NCBI GenBank assembly: GCA_963756605.1
Contig: CAVWOT010000019.1
Location: forward strand, 372,001 to 436,000
DNA from: Bog-159 sp963756605
GTDB lineage: Bacteria > Acidobacteriota > Terriglobia > Bryobacterales > Bryobacteraceae
Length of the DNA: 64,000 nucleotides
Direction: 5' to 3'
Part shown: piece by piece, positions 1-8,743 of the stretch
How positions within the stretch are numbered: the first letter of the stretch is position 1
Layout of the letters: the number at the start of each line of letters is the position of its first letter
The notes under the pieces: generated by a model
Databases searched by the model: none
The model's input: only the letters and a program-made list of their open reading frames with translations
Told to the model about the DNA's origin: nothing
Made by a program: the position numbers and the translations under genes

Positions 1-1347
1 GTGGGGAACGTGCCGGGGGTGGGCAAGTCGCCGTGGGTAACTTGGGTGGAAGCCGGTCATTTCGCGGAAGGGACTGCGTACGCCACTTTCGATCGGCACA
101 TGTACGGAGATATGCAGCCGTACCTGTTCAAGACGACGGATTACGGCCAGAGTTGGACGCCCCTGCCTGTGCAGGACAGCGGCGCGCGCGGCTACGCGCA
201 TGTGATCCGGGAAGACATCGTTAATCCCAATCTGTTGTTTTTGGGCACAGAATTCGGACTTTGGATCAGCGTGGACGGCGGCCAGCGGTGGGCGCAATAC
301 AAAGGGTCCAGTTTTCCAGCGGTGGCCGTGCGCGACATCTTCATTCACCCGCGCACCTCCGACTTGATTCTCGCCACGCACGGCCGCGGCATATGGATCA
401 TCGACGACATCTCTCCCCTGCGCGCACTGACGCCGGGTCTGATGGGGGAATACGCCGCGTTTCTGGCGGTTCCGCCGGCCGTCGAGTGGATGGAGACGAC
501 CGGCGGCTGGTCTGAGGGTGATGCAACTTACGTGGGACCTAACCGGCCGACTGGCGCCATGATTCCCTATTATCAGCGCAGCCGTCACATCTATGGCGAT
601 CTGAAGATCGAGGTGTTCGATGCGCAGGGAAAGCTGGTAGATACGCTGCCATCGAGCGGGCATCGGGGCATCAACCGGGCGGTGTGGAGCATGCACCTGA
701 AGCCGCCGCACGTCCCACCCGCGGCCACCGTAGCCGCTGGCGCTATCACGGGTCCACGCGTCGTCCCGGGTGTTTACACGGTGAAGATGACGAAGGGCGA
801 TAAGATCTACAATGCCGAGGTCCGCGTAGTGCTGGACCCGCGCGCTAAATTCACGGTGGAAGACCGCCAGGCGCAGTTCGACTTAGTAACTAAGTTGGGC
901 ACATTGCTGGATCACATGAGCTGGGCTGTGGATGATATCGTCGCGGTGCGCGATGGCGCGCAGAAAAGCGCCGCGCAGTTGCCGGCTGCCGACCCGCTGC
1001 GGACTAAGCTGACTGACTTGGCGGCGTCGGCCGACGCGATCCGGTCTAAGATAGTCGCCACCAAAGAAGGCGGGATGATCACGGGCGAGGAGCGGCTGCG
1101 CGAGTTTCTCGGCGGGTCTTCGGATGACGTCGGCTTATATGGCGACGTGAACGGTTATGAAGGCCGTCCCACAGATTCGCAAGTGGCCCGCGCCGAGGTG
1201 TTGGGGCGTGAACTGGAGGATGTCATCCACGAGTTTACCGATCTGTCGAACCGCGCGTTGCCGGATCTGAATCGCGAATTGCAGGCGAAGAAACTGGCGC
1301 CGATTGCGCCGATTTCCGAGGCGGACTGGCGCAAGTCACACGAATAG
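1..1347 (+). CDS. C-terminal part of a BNR/sortilin-like repeat protein (cut by left edge)
   Basis: The frame is open at the left edge, so only the last 448 codons are present and the true start lies outside the window. The first ~140 residues hold two Asp-box-like BNR motifs (TTDYGQSW, SVDGGQRW) and an ATHGRGIWIIDD stretch, all typical of the VPS10/sortilin-like beta-propeller proteins often labelled 'glycosyl hydrolase' in acidobacteria. Residues ~195-280 look like a small beta domain (GDLKIEVFDAQGKLVDTLP), followed by an alpha-helical tail. The family is usually exported; the signal peptide would be off-window. Substrate and enzymatic activity are unknown. A palindromic repeat starts one base after the stop. 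Confidence 0.8.
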   Translation: MGNVPGVGKSPWVTWVEAGHFAEGTAYATFDRHMYGDMQPYLFKTTDYGQSWTPLPVQDSGARGYAHVIREDIVNPNLLFLGTEFGLWISVDGGQRWAQYKGSSFPAVAVRDIFIHPRTSDLILATHGRGIWIIDDISPLRALTPGLMGEYAAFLAVPPAVEWMETTGGWSEGDATYVGPNRPTGAMIPYYQRSRHIYGDLKIEVFDAQGKLVDTLPSSGHRGINRAVWSMHLKPPHVPPAATVAAGAITGPRVVPGVYTVKMTKGDKIYNAEVRVVLDPRAKFTVEDRQAQFDLVTKLGTLLDHMSWAVDDIVAVRDGAQKSAAQLPAADPLRTKLTDLAASADAIRSKIVATKEGGMITGEERLREFLGGSSDDVGLYGDVNGYEGRPTDSQVARAEVLGRELEDVIHEFTDLSNRALPDLNRELQAKKLAPIAPISEADWRKSHE

Positions 1348-1391
1348 TGGAGGGCGGGCTTTAGCCGGCGCGGGGCTTGAGCCCCGCCGCA
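1348..1391. repeat. Intergenic palindromic repeat with TGGAGGGCGGGCTTTAGCC end
   Basis: The left part, TGGAGGGCGGGCTTTAGCC (1348-1366), matches the terminal repeat of the large element at 20499-20840. It is followed by the module GCGGGGCT-TG-AGCCCCGC (1370-1387), two 8-base arms around a 2-base centre. It lies between the stop of the BNR protein and the queC start, so it is transcribed in the queC 5' region if the two genes share a transcript. Confidence 0.75.
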
Positions 1392-1405
1392 GCAGAAGAA
1401 ACCTC

Positions 1406-2092
1406 ATGGCATCAGACAGCCTAGGAAAAGCGGTATGCCTTCTGAGTGGCGGGTTGGACTCATCTACCTGCCTGGCACTGGCCCACCGCGAAGGATACGA
1501 ATGCTACGCGCTCTCGTTCGACTACGGCCAGCGGCATCGCGTGGAACTCGAGGCTGCGGCGCGGGTTGCCCAGGCGTTAGGCGCGGCGAGGCACGTGGTG
1601 GCGCGCATTGACCTGCGTCAGATCGGACACAGCGCCCTAACTGACAACCTGGAAGTACCCAAAGGTCGCGCGGCACAAGATATGTCGCACGGCATTCCCG
1701 TGACTTACGTACCGGCGCGCAACACTATCTTCCTCTCGTTCGCACTGGCCTGGGCGGAGGTATTGGAAGCGCCGGACATTTTCATCGGCGTGAATGCGCT
1801 CGACTACTCCGGTTATCCCGATTGCCGCCCGGAATACATCGAAGCCTTCGCGCGCATGGCGAACCTGGCGACCAAAGCGGGCGTCGAGGGCGGCCTGCGC
1901 ATCCAGATTCACACGCCTCTGATCCGATTATCGAAGGCGGAGATCGTGAAACTGGGCCGCGACCTGGGCCTCGATTTCAGCCTGACCCACAGTTGTTACG
2001 ATCCGGACGCGGCGGGCCGTCCTTGCGGACAGTGCGACTCCTGCCTGCTGCGCCGCAAGGGATTCGAAGAGGCTGGCATTGCGGATCGCTGA
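1406..2092 (+). CDS. queC: 7-cyano-7-deazaguanine synthase QueC
   Basis: QueC converts 7-carboxy-7-deazaguanine to preQ0 using ATP and ammonia, in the queuosine/7-deazapurine pathway in the cytoplasm. The N-terminus carries the PP-loop ATP-pyrophosphatase motif SGGLDSST, and the C-terminus has the zinc-binding cysteines in the region CYDPDAAGRPCGQCDSC. Length is 228 aa, normal for the family. The ATG at 1406 puts the PP-loop about ten residues in; the frame is open further upstream but that part is repeat DNA. The stop overlaps the queE start by 14 bp, so the two are translationally coupled. queD and queF are not nearby. Confidence 0.95.
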   Translation: MASDSLGKAVCLLSGGLDSSTCLALAHREGYECYALSFDYGQRHRVELEAAARVAQALGAARHVVARIDLRQIGHSALTDNLEVPKGRAAQDMSHGIPVTYVPARNTIFLSFALAWAEVLEAPDIFIGVNALDYSGYPDCRPEYIEAFARMANLATKAGVEGGLRIQIHTPLIRLSKAEIVKLGRDLGLDFSLTHSCYDPDAAGRPCGQCDSCLLRRKGFEEAGIADR

Positions 2093-2750
2093 AATCTTCC
2101 ACTCCATTCAGGGCGAAGGCTCGCTGGTGGGCGTGCCTTCGGTTTTCGTGCGAACCAGCGGCTGCAACCTGCGCTGCTCCTGGTGCGATACGCCATACAC
2201 ATCCTGGCAACCGGAAGGCGACGACTGGACGCTGGAACGTATCTGGGCGGCTGTGGAAGCTTACGCGTCGCGCCACGTGGTGGTCACCGGCGGCGAGCCG
2301 ATGATCGCTCGCGAAATCGTGGAACTGACGCGCGGTTTGCGAACGCGCGGGCTGCACATCACCGTCGAGACGGCAGGCACGGTGTTCGCGCCGGTCGAAT
2401 GCGACCTGATGAGCATCAGCCCGAAGCTGGCTAATTCGACGCCCGAGGGCGAGTGGCAGGAACGGCACGATCGCCTGCGGATTCAGCCGGAGGTGCTGCG
2501 GCGGCTGATGGAGACTTACGACTATCAGCTCAAGTTCGTTGTGGCGCGGCCGGAGGACATGGCTGAGGTGCGGGACCTGGTGCGCCAGTTAGGCGCGGAC
2601 GCTGGCAAAGTGGTCCTGATGCCGGAAGGCATCGACCCGAGTGTGTTGCGCGAGCGGGGCGTGTGGCTGGCGGAGATTTGCAAACAGGATGGCTTCCGGT
2701 TCAGCCCGCGGTTGCATGTGGAGTTGTGGGGCAACCGGCGCGGGACGTAG
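2079..2750 (+). CDS. queE: 7-carboxy-7-deazaguanine synthase QueE (radical SAM)
   Basis: QueE is the radical-SAM enzyme that contracts 6-carboxytetrahydropterin to 7-carboxy-7-deazaguanine, the step before QueC. The [4Fe-4S] ligands are the CX3CX2C motif at residues 29-36 (CNLRCSWC), preceded by the family signature HSIQGEG. VVTGGEP is the usual glycine-rich SAM-binding segment. The start is a TTG inside the end of queC; it gives the expected N-terminus MRIAEIFHSIQGEG and no ATG is available. Length 223 aa is typical. Confidence 0.94.
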   Translation: MRIAEIFHSIQGEGSLVGVPSVFVRTSGCNLRCSWCDTPYTSWQPEGDDWTLERIWAAVEAYASRHVVVTGGEPMIAREIVELTRGLRTRGLHITVETAGTVFAPVECDLMSISPKLANSTPEGEWQERHDRLRIQPEVLRRLMETYDYQLKFVVARPEDMAEVRDLVRQLGADAGKVVLMPEGIDPSVLRERGVWLAEICKQDGFRFSPRLHVELWGNRRGT

Positions 2751-2769
2751 AGTAAACGGAGGTTCACAC

Positions 2770-4125
2770 GTGAACATTGTGGCGTGCCCCACCGATGGTC
2801 CAGTTACCCTTCGTATTCGCCGGGGTTGCTGGTCAAGGAGTTTTCTTCTGGCGTGCTGTCTGGCAACCGCCAGCGCAGCCGCGCCCGCTCAAGTTACCTT
2901 CCGTGTGATCTACGAGGCCGGACCGTATGGAGCACCCGTCTCTCTCACGCAATTTACGCCCGGTACCTTCCTTTGGGGGACGAGCCAGATCATCCTCTCC
3001 CTTGCTGTTCCCGGCGCCGTCGCCCAGCTTGCCTCAGTTCCGAGCGGATGCAGCACATGCGGCCTTACTTCCTCAGTTACGGCAGCCAACGGACGAGCCT
3101 ATTCTCTGTTTCTGGGTAACTCAAATAATGCCACGCATCCCCTCTCCCTCGACCTCCAGCCCAATAGCGTCGTCAGTTACCCTCCGCAGACATTCACAGA
3201 GGCCTTCGTGCTAAACCTGCCGGACGGGGAACTCCTGGGCTACGGGGGGAACGGCGTGGGCGGCTATTACCTGGTAGTCAGCGATCTGGAGGGAAATACA
3301 ACTCCCGTGAATTACCAGTTCCCCGCGAACGAATTTGTCGCCGCAGGTCCGATCTATGGGTCGGACGGTAACTATTACGGCATCTCGGCGGTGCGGGCTG
3401 AGCCCGGTTACCTATTCCGCCTGACGCCGTCCGGAAATTTCACAAAGGTCCTCACCATTCCCTTGAATACCATTACGCCCGAGTCAATGGTCCACGGCAC
3501 CGATGGCAACTTCTACGGCCTCACGCAGGGCGCCGGGGCCAATGGACACGGTGCATTCTACCAGGTCACCATGGCTGGCCAGTTTACGCTTCTCTATTCG
3601 TTCACCAACAAAAATCCCTACCCGGCCCATCTGCTGCAAGCCAGCGACGGCAATTTCTACGGCATCACCAATGCCTACGACGTTCCGCCCAGCGGCGGCG
3701 AGATCTTCGAGCTCACCAAGTCCGGCCAATACACTCCGATCTACAAGGTGAACGGGCGGAATGGGCAAAGCTGGTTTACTACGCTGATCCAAGGTAGCGA
3801 CGGCCGCATTTACGGCACCGCCGCGTCCGGCGGGCGCTACGGCCTCGGCACGATCTTCGCGCTAGACATCGGCCTCCCCAAGCCCGCCCCGCAGGCGCTG
3901 CGCTTCTCTCCGGCGCGAGGCTCGCCTGGCGACAAGATCCGCATCTGGGGCTACAATCTGCTGGAGGCCAGCGTGACTTTCAACAACGTGGCCGCCGCGA
4001 GCGCGAGTAACAGCGGCCCCAATTACGTCTGGGCCATTGTTCCTTCCGGCGCCACCACGGGACCGATTACGGTCACCACGCCCGGCGGCACAAGCACCAC
4101 GGCCGCTAGTTTCACGGTGCAGTAA
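2770..4125 (+). CDS. Secreted GloVer-repeat protein with C-terminal IPT/TIG domain
   Basis: A GTG start at 2770 is preceded by the strong Shine-Dalgarno ACGGAGG (2756-2762). The product (451 aa) begins with a charged segment and a hydrophobic stretch (SFLLACCLATASAAAPA) that reads as a signal peptide. The middle contains several degenerate repeats of the type GSDGNYYG, GTDGNFYGLT, ASDGNFYGIT and GSDGRIYGTA, characteristic of 'choice-of-anchor tandem repeat GloVer-containing' proteins. The last ~75 residues (from RFSPARGSPGDKIRIWG) form an Ig-like IPT/TIG fold. No catalytic residues are recognised; a surface or extracellular beta-propeller role is inferred. It follows queE by 19 bp but is functionally unrelated. 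Confidence 0.8.
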   Translation: MNIVACPTDGPVTLRIRRGCWSRSFLLACCLATASAAAPAQVTFRVIYEAGPYGAPVSLTQFTPGTFLWGTSQIILSLAVPGAVAQLASVPSGCSTCGLTSSVTAANGRAYSLFLGNSNNATHPLSLDLQPNSVVSYPPQTFTEAFVLNLPDGELLGYGGNGVGGYYLVVSDLEGNTTPVNYQFPANEFVAAGPIYGSDGNYYGISAVRAEPGYLFRLTPSGNFTKVLTIPLNTITPESMVHGTDGNFYGLTQGAGANGHGAFYQVTMAGQFTLLYSFTNKNPYPAHLLQASDGNFYGITNAYDVPPSGGEIFELTKSGQYTPIYKVNGRNGQSWFTTLIQGSDGRIYGTAASGGRYGLGTIFALDIGLPKPAPQALRFSPARGSPGDKIRIWGYNLLEASVTFNNVAAASASNSGPNYVWAIVPSGATTGPITVTTPGGTSTTAASFTVQ

Positions 4126-4134
4126 CCGTTGTCC

Positions 4135-4195
4135 GGACTTCAGTCCTGGTGGCGGGACGTGGACGTCCCGCGCAGGCGTGGACGCCTGCCCCACG
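4135..4195. repeat. Three-module palindromic repeat between convergent genes
   Basis: Contains GGACT-TC-AGTCC (4135-4146), GCGGGACGT-GG-ACGTCCCGC (4152-4171) and GCAGGCGT-GG-ACGCCTGC (4172-4189), ending in GCCCCAC. Each module has perfectly complementary arms with a 2-base centre flanked by T and A. It fills the gap between the GloVer gene (+) and the ketosynthase gene (-), whose stop begins two bases after the element. It could act as a bidirectional terminator, but no T-tract follows on either strand. Confidence 0.8.
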
Positions 4196-4196
4196 T

Positions 4197-5405
4197 CTAC
4201 GCCTTCCGAAACGCCAGCACGGCGTTCAATCCTCCGAACGCAAACGAATTCGACAGCGCATACTCCACTTGCGCGGCGCGCGCGCAATTCGGAATCACAT
4301 CCAGATCGCACTCCGCATCGGGCATGCGGTAATTAGCCGTGGGCGGCAGCATGCCATCGCGCAGCGACAGAATGGCGGCCACGGCCTCCAATGCCGCCGC
4401 CGCGCCCAGCGCGTGCCCGTGCATGGACTTGGTCGAGCTGATGGCCAGCTTATCGGCGTGCGCACCGAATACATTACGAATCGCCGACGTTTCGGTTGGA
4501 TCGTTGGCAGCAGTGGCCGTGCCATGCGCGTTGATGTAGCCGATCTCTTCGGGCTGAATGCCGGCGTCGCGCAACGCCCCGCGCATGGCCCGGGCGGCCC
4601 CCTCCGCGGAGGGCTGCGTGATATGGCAGGCGTCCGCCGACATGCCGAAGCCCACCAGTTCTGCGTAGATGGTGGCGCCGCGCGCCTGGGCGGCATCCCA
4701 CGGTTCGAGTACCAGCATACCCGCGCCTTCTCCCAGGATCATGCCGTGCCGGTCGCGCGAAAACGGGCGGCAGGTATCCGGCGAGACCACGCGCATGGCT
4801 TCCCAGGCTTTCAGGATGCCGAAGCTGAAGGGCGCTTCGCTGCCGCCGGTCAACGCCAGATCCACCATGCCGGAGCGCAGCATCCAGTAGGCCTGGCCGA
4901 TGGCGTGCCCGGCCGACGAACAGGCCGTCGAAATTGTGAAACTGGGGCCCGTAATTCCAAACTCCATCGAGATGTGGCTGGCGCTGGCGTTAGCCATCGT
5001 CTTGGGAATGGTGAGCGGATGCACGCGATTGTGGCCGAGCTTGTAAATTTCCACGAACCCGAGGTCCTCGGTGGATTGGCCGCCCACGCAGGAGCCCGTA
5101 ATGATGGCGGTCCGCTCGCGCAGTTCGGGAGTCCACTCGATGCCGGCTCCAGCCACAGCTTCGCGCGCGGCGATCACGGCGAACTGCGCGAAGCGGTCCA
5201 TGAAATCGGCGCGGCGGTCCTCGAAGTAGGGGGCATGCGAGTAGCCGCGCACCTCCGCGCCATTTTGAAATCGCAGCGCCGCGCCGTCCATCGATTCGAG
5301 CGGTCCGATGGCCGAGCAGCCTGCGACCAGGTTGCGCCAGAACTCGTCCGCGGTGCGGCCCGGTGCGGCGATCACGCCCACGCCGGTGATGGCAACCCGG
5401 CGCAT
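4197..5405 (-). CDS. Beta-ketoacyl-ACP synthase (FabF/KAS II-like)
   Basis: 402 aa with the thiolase-fold ketosynthase triad: Cys162 in TISTACSSAG, His in NAHGTATAAND (about residue 295) and His in KSMHGHALGAAAALEA (about 330). It condenses an acyl group with malonyl-ACP. The ATG at 5405 gives MRRVAITGVGV, the normal family N-terminus, and sits one base after the ACP stop, so it is co-translated with the ACP gene. The presence of a dedicated ACP and a polysaccharide deacetylase, with no KR, DH or AT, argues against the primary fatty-acid cluster and for a small specialised lipid or polyketide function (inference). Confidence 0.88.
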   Translation of the reverse strand: MRRVAITGVGVIAAPGRTADEFWRNLVAGCSAIGPLESMDGAALRFQNGAEVRGYSHAPYFEDRRADFMDRFAQFAVIAAREAVAGAGIEWTPELRERTAIITGSCVGGQSTEDLGFVEIYKLGHNRVHPLTIPKTMANASASHISMEFGITGPSFTISTACSSAGHAIGQAYWMLRSGMVDLALTGGSEAPFSFGILKAWEAMRVVSPDTCRPFSRDRHGMILGEGAGMLVLEPWDAAQARGATIYAELVGFGMSADACHITQPSAEGAARAMRGALRDAGIQPEEIGYINAHGTATAANDPTETSAIRNVFGAHADKLAISSTKSMHGHALGAAAALEAVAAILSLRDGMLPPTANYRMPDAECDLDVIPNCARAAQVEYALSNSFAFGGLNAVLAFRKA

Positions 5406-5406
5406 A

Positions 5407-5673
5407 CTACTGGACAGTGGGAGTCCCGGCCGACTTAGCCGCCAGGAGCTTTTCCACACCTTCCACCATTTGCCGCACGTTGCGGACGGTCTTCACTTCT
5501 TCGTCTGGGATACTGATATCGAATTCATTTTCAAGAGCGAACAGAATCTCCACGGCATCCATGGAATCAATGCCCAATTCCTCGAAGGCGCTATCGATCG
5601 TCACGCGATCTTCGGGGAGGCGCTTGGAAGTCGCAATCGTTTTCCGGACTCTCTCGATTAATTCGTCGGACAT
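5407..5673 (-). CDS. Acyl carrier protein
   Basis: 88 aa, acidic, with the phosphopantetheine attachment serine at residue 37 in GIDSMD and the helix that follows (AVEILFALENEFDISIPDEE). It carries acyl chains for the ketosynthase encoded immediately downstream. The start overlaps the end of the deacetylase gene by 16 bp. The C-terminal tail after the fourth helix (LLAAKSAGTPTVQ) is longer than in housekeeping AcpP, suggesting a pathway-specific ACP. Confidence 0.92.
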   Translation of the reverse strand: MSDELIERVRKTIATSKRLPEDRVTIDSAFEELGIDSMDAVEILFALENEFDISIPDEEVKTVRNVRQMVEGVEKLLAAKSAGTPTVQ

Positions 5674-6359
5674 AATAAGCGGCTAACCGTTTCGAACTCG
5701 TAGCCCTGGTCCCGCAAGACAGGGATCAGCCGGCCGACGGCCGCGATGGTTTCCCGGATATCGGGATTGACCCGCAACTCGCGCCCGTCGTGCAGACAAA
5801 GGATAGCGCCATTGGCCACCCCCGCCGACATACGGCTTACTATGGTATCAGCCTTCAGCTTCCAATCATAACCGATGGCGGTCCACATTACGCCGCACAG
5901 GCCGAGACGGCGCTGGGCTCGCCGGAAACCGAACCAGCGCACGCCGAACGGGGCGCGCAACAGCCGGGGCGGGCATCCCGTGGCATCCGTAATGGTGTTC
6001 TGCGCGCGGGCAAAGTCGCGCTGGATAAACCGCGGCGAATGAAGACAGCAGAGCGGATGCGTGTGGCTGTGATTGCCGATTTCGTGGCCGGCGGCGTAGA
6101 CGGCGCGTGTCACATCCGGCAGGCGCTGCACATTTGCGCCAATCTGGAAGAAGGTGCCGGGGATGCGGTACTGGTGCAGCAGATCCAGTACACGGGGTGT
6201 GGATTCGCTGGGGCCATCGTCGAACGTGAGCGCGATGGTTTTACGCTTCCGCGGGCCGCGGTGCACAGACGGACCGAAGACGGATGACGCCCTGCCGCGC
6301 ACTGCCCAGGCGAAGAAGGCCGCTCCGCCGGCGCCGCTGGCGGCTAGTTCCAGGATCAT
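5658..6359 (-). CDS. Polysaccharide deacetylase (NodB-homology, CE4)
   Basis: 233 aa with the NodB motifs in order: TFDDGP (metal and catalytic Asp), HSHTHP (metal His pair), RAPFGVRWFG and the late LHDG motif. The N-terminus is hydrophobic (LAASGAGGAAFFAWAV), giving a likely membrane anchor with the enzyme facing the periplasm. It would remove N-acetyl groups from a polysaccharide or aminosugar lipid. It is the first gene of a three-gene overlapping set with ACP and ketosynthase, which suggests the three act on one glycolipid or acylated sugar (inference). Confidence 0.88.
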   Translation of the reverse strand: MILELAASGAGGAAFFAWAVRGRASSVFGPSVHRGPRKRKTIALTFDDGPSESTPRVLDLLHQYRIPGTFFQIGANVQRLPDVTRAVYAAGHEIGNHSHTHPLCCLHSPRFIQRDFARAQNTITDATGCPPRLLRAPFGVRWFGFRRAQRRLGLCGVMWTAIGYDWKLKADTIVSRMSAGVANGAILCLHDGRELRVNPDIRETIAAVGRLIPVLRDQGYEFETVSRLLCPTN

Positions 6360-6399
6360 GGAGTATCACATGGTGTGGGGCAGACACCCTGCCTCACCA

Positions 6400-8193
6400 T
6401 CAATGCACCAGCGCATTAATCTCCCGCAGCTTCTGCACATCAAACTTCGGCTTCCGGTCATACGTCATCAAGCCGTTGATCTCCTGCTCCACATCGGTCA
6501 ACTGCGTGTAGCACAAACCTGCAAAGCCGGGAATGCGGGCGATAGCGCTATACAGCCCCTGCAGGCGCTCGAGCGCGGCATCCGCCGTTTTTTCCACGCC
6601 CGAATAGCCCCAAGCCTCCGTCGGCACATCGTGGCCGGCCGGGATGAACGCAATCCCGCCGAACTCCGTCAATGCCACGGGCTGCCCATTGTACCGGTAA
6701 CCGGGTAGCAGCGCGACCTTGGCGTTGTCCGGAACCCCGGCGCCAGGTTCGCCCAGATCCTTATACCGCTCGTAGAGCAGGTCGCCCGTGCGCGTGTAAT
6801 CATGTATAGCGAAAAGGTCCGTCATGCCGGTGTGCTCCCAGCCTTCGTTGTCGATGACCAGGCGCGTGGCATCGAGGGAATGCGTCAGCGCGTATAACGA
6901 TTTCAGATGATTCTGCTGGCGCACGTCGCGCAGATTGGGCACGCCCCAGCTTTCATTGATGGGGGCCCAGATGACGATCGACGGGTGATTGTAATCGCGC
7001 TCCACCGCCGCCGTCCATTCGTGCGTGAAGCGCGCGACATAGGCATCGTCGAATTCTTGCGCGTTGGCCATCTCGCCCGAAACCAGAAAACCCAGGTGAT
7101 CGGCCCAATACAGGTAGCGCGGATCTTCCACCTTCTGGTGTTTGCGCGCGCCGTTAAAACCCATGGCCTGCGCCGTGCGGATGTCGTACTGGATGGCCTC
7201 ATCGGTGGGCGGCGTCAGGATGCTTTCGGGCCAGTAACCCTGGTCCAGCACCATCTTCAGGAAGATGGAGTTGCCGTTCAGCAGGATGCGCCCGTGCCCG
7301 GCGGCCACGGTGCGAAAGCCAAAGTAGGATTGCACGCGGTCGAGCACTTCGGGGCCGCGCCTCAATTCCAGCGTGACGTCATAGAGATTGGGCGATGCGG
7401 GCGACCAAAGGCGCGGCTCGTCGATGGATAGTCTTACGGTGGCAAAGGCGCCGTTCGCTTGGGAGGTGGCGGATGCTACCGGCTTTCCCGCGAAGGCGGC
7501 TGACGCGGCGATCTCCAGGTCCGGCCGCGGGCGCGCAATGGTGAATTCCAGGCGCACGGCACCCTCGAGCGCGGGCGTAATCTTGACGTGATCGAGATAA
7601 CTGACGCCCACCGGCTCCATCCACACAGGCTGCCAGATGCCGCTGGTGCGCGTATAGAAAATGCTCTTAGATTTAGGCTCCCAGAATTGCTTGCCGCGGG
7701 GAATATCGCGATCCGTAGGCGGAAAATGTGCCCGCACAGTGACGATATTCGCGCCCGGCTGGAGCAGTCGGGTGACGTCGAACGAGAATGGCGTGTTGCC
7801 GCCCTCATGACTGCCGGCCAGCTTTCCATTCACCCAGACCATCGACCAGTAATTCACGGCGCCGAAATGCAGCAGTACGCGCCGGCCTTTCCATTCGGCA
7901 GGTACCACCACGCTGCGACGGTACCAGGTCCAGGGGTGAAAGGAAGTATCGCCGATGCCGCTCAGGCGGCTCTCGAAACAGTACGGTACTGTAATGTTTC
8001 GGTTGAATTTATGATCGCCGGCGGCCCAATCGGCGTCCAGTCCGGCGTTGGCGTCGTCGAATTCGAACTGCCAGACGCCATTCAGGCTGAGCCAATGCTC
8101 GCGCTGGAATTGCGGTTGGGGATACTCGGCGCGCGGGAGGTCAGCCGCCCCGAGGGCGCAGGCGATCAGTAGCAACGCTGCACGTTTATGCAT
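6400..8193 (-). CDS. Secreted glycoside hydrolase family 2 enzyme (beta-galactosidase/glucuronidase-like)
   Basis: 597 aa beginning with a signal peptide (MHKRAALLLIACALGA). It has the jelly-roll sugar-binding domain (RILLN and NYWSMVWVNG regions), an Ig-like domain, then the TIM barrel with acid/base Glu414 in WAPINESWG and nucleophile Glu510 in ALTEFGG. This is a retaining exo-glycosidase on beta-linked galactosides, glucuronides or mannosides; the exact sugar cannot be told. It is shorter than E. coli LacZ but close to GusA size. Export suggests polysaccharide scavenging. The stop is about 40 bp from the divergent side of the deacetylase gene. Confidence 0.88.
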   Translation of the reverse strand: MHKRAALLLIACALGAADLPRAEYPQPQFQREHWLSLNGVWQFEFDDANAGLDADWAAGDHKFNRNITVPYCFESRLSGIGDTSFHPWTWYRRSVVVPAEWKGRRVLLHFGAVNYWSMVWVNGKLAGSHEGGNTPFSFDVTRLLQPGANIVTVRAHFPPTDRDIPRGKQFWEPKSKSIFYTRTSGIWQPVWMEPVGVSYLDHVKITPALEGAVRLEFTIARPRPDLEIAASAAFAGKPVASATSQANGAFATVRLSIDEPRLWSPASPNLYDVTLELRRGPEVLDRVQSYFGFRTVAAGHGRILLNGNSIFLKMVLDQGYWPESILTPPTDEAIQYDIRTAQAMGFNGARKHQKVEDPRYLYWADHLGFLVSGEMANAQEFDDAYVARFTHEWTAAVERDYNHPSIVIWAPINESWGVPNLRDVRQQNHLKSLYALTHSLDATRLVIDNEGWEHTGMTDLFAIHDYTRTGDLLYERYKDLGEPGAGVPDNAKVALLPGYRYNGQPVALTEFGGIAFIPAGHDVPTEAWGYSGVEKTADAALERLQGLYSAIARIPGFAGLCYTQLTDVEQEINGLMTYDRKPKFDVQKLREINALVH

Positions 8194-8214
8194 ATGAAAT
8201 GTCTATTGTAGTCC

Positions 8215-8233
8215 TGGAGGGCGGGATTTAGCC
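8215..8233. repeat. Solitary copy of the palindromic-element end sequence
   Basis: TGGAGGGCGGGATTTAGCC differs by one base from the terminal repeats at 1348-1366 and 20501-20519. It sits between the divergent GH2 (-) and PilZ (+) genes. No complete partner arm is visible nearby, so it looks like a remnant. Confidence 0.6.
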
Positions 8234-8342
8234 GCTTTCCATTTGTAGAAAATCCCCGCAGGCCTTTGGTACCAGGTACCTCAATCGATTTTGATGCTGC
8301 GATACCATTGTCGCGCCACGTACAAAGCCGCATCATAGGGTC

Positions 8343-8741
8343 ATGTCCCACAAAAATACCAAGCCGGATCAAGCGTCAGATCGGCGCGCCACGAGACGGT
8401 TTGCCATCGAACAGGAAGTACTCTACAGGATACTCGACCATCGGGCCGCCGTTCCCGAAAGCGGAGTCGGTAAGACGCTGGATATGAGTAGTGGAGGGAT
8501 GCTCTTCGAAACCCAACAGCATCTACGCGCCGGCAAGCGCGTGGAGGTGTCGGTCAACTGGCCGGCCACGTTGGATGGCGGATGTCCGCTCAAACTAGTG
8601 GCGCTCGGCCGCCTGGTGCGGGTCCACGAGAAGAGCGCCGCGATGCACATCGAACAACATGAATTTCGGACGCGCCGCAATAAGGACCTTCCCGCCGCAG
8701 CCACCGAAAAGCCGGCTAATCCCCGCTTACCGTATTATTAG
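8343..8741 (+). CDS. PilZ domain protein
   Basis: 132 aa. The N-terminal RRATRR and the later DMSSGG match the two c-di-GMP contact motifs of PilZ domains (RXXXR and D/NXSXXG), followed by beta strands ending in GRLVRVHEKSAAMHIEQ. It probably binds c-di-GMP and acts as a stand-alone effector in the cytoplasm. It ends 2 bp before the start of the sigma-54 activator gene, so the two are likely co-transcribed; a second-messenger link to that regulator is possible but not shown. Confidence 0.85.
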   Translation: MSHKNTKPDQASDRRATRRFAIEQEVLYRILDHRAAVPESGVGKTLDMSSGGMLFETQQHLRAGKRVEVSVNWPATLDGGCPLKLVALGRLVRVHEKSAAMHIEQHEFRTRRNKDLPAAATEKPANPRLPYY

Positions 8742-8743
8742 AA

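Noticed and set aside
4149..5438. A 429-codon plus-strand open frame opposite the ketosynthase and ACP genes.
   Set aside because: It is the antisense shadow of conserved genes with intact catalytic motifs; its product is Arg/His/Gly-rich and has no recognisable domain.
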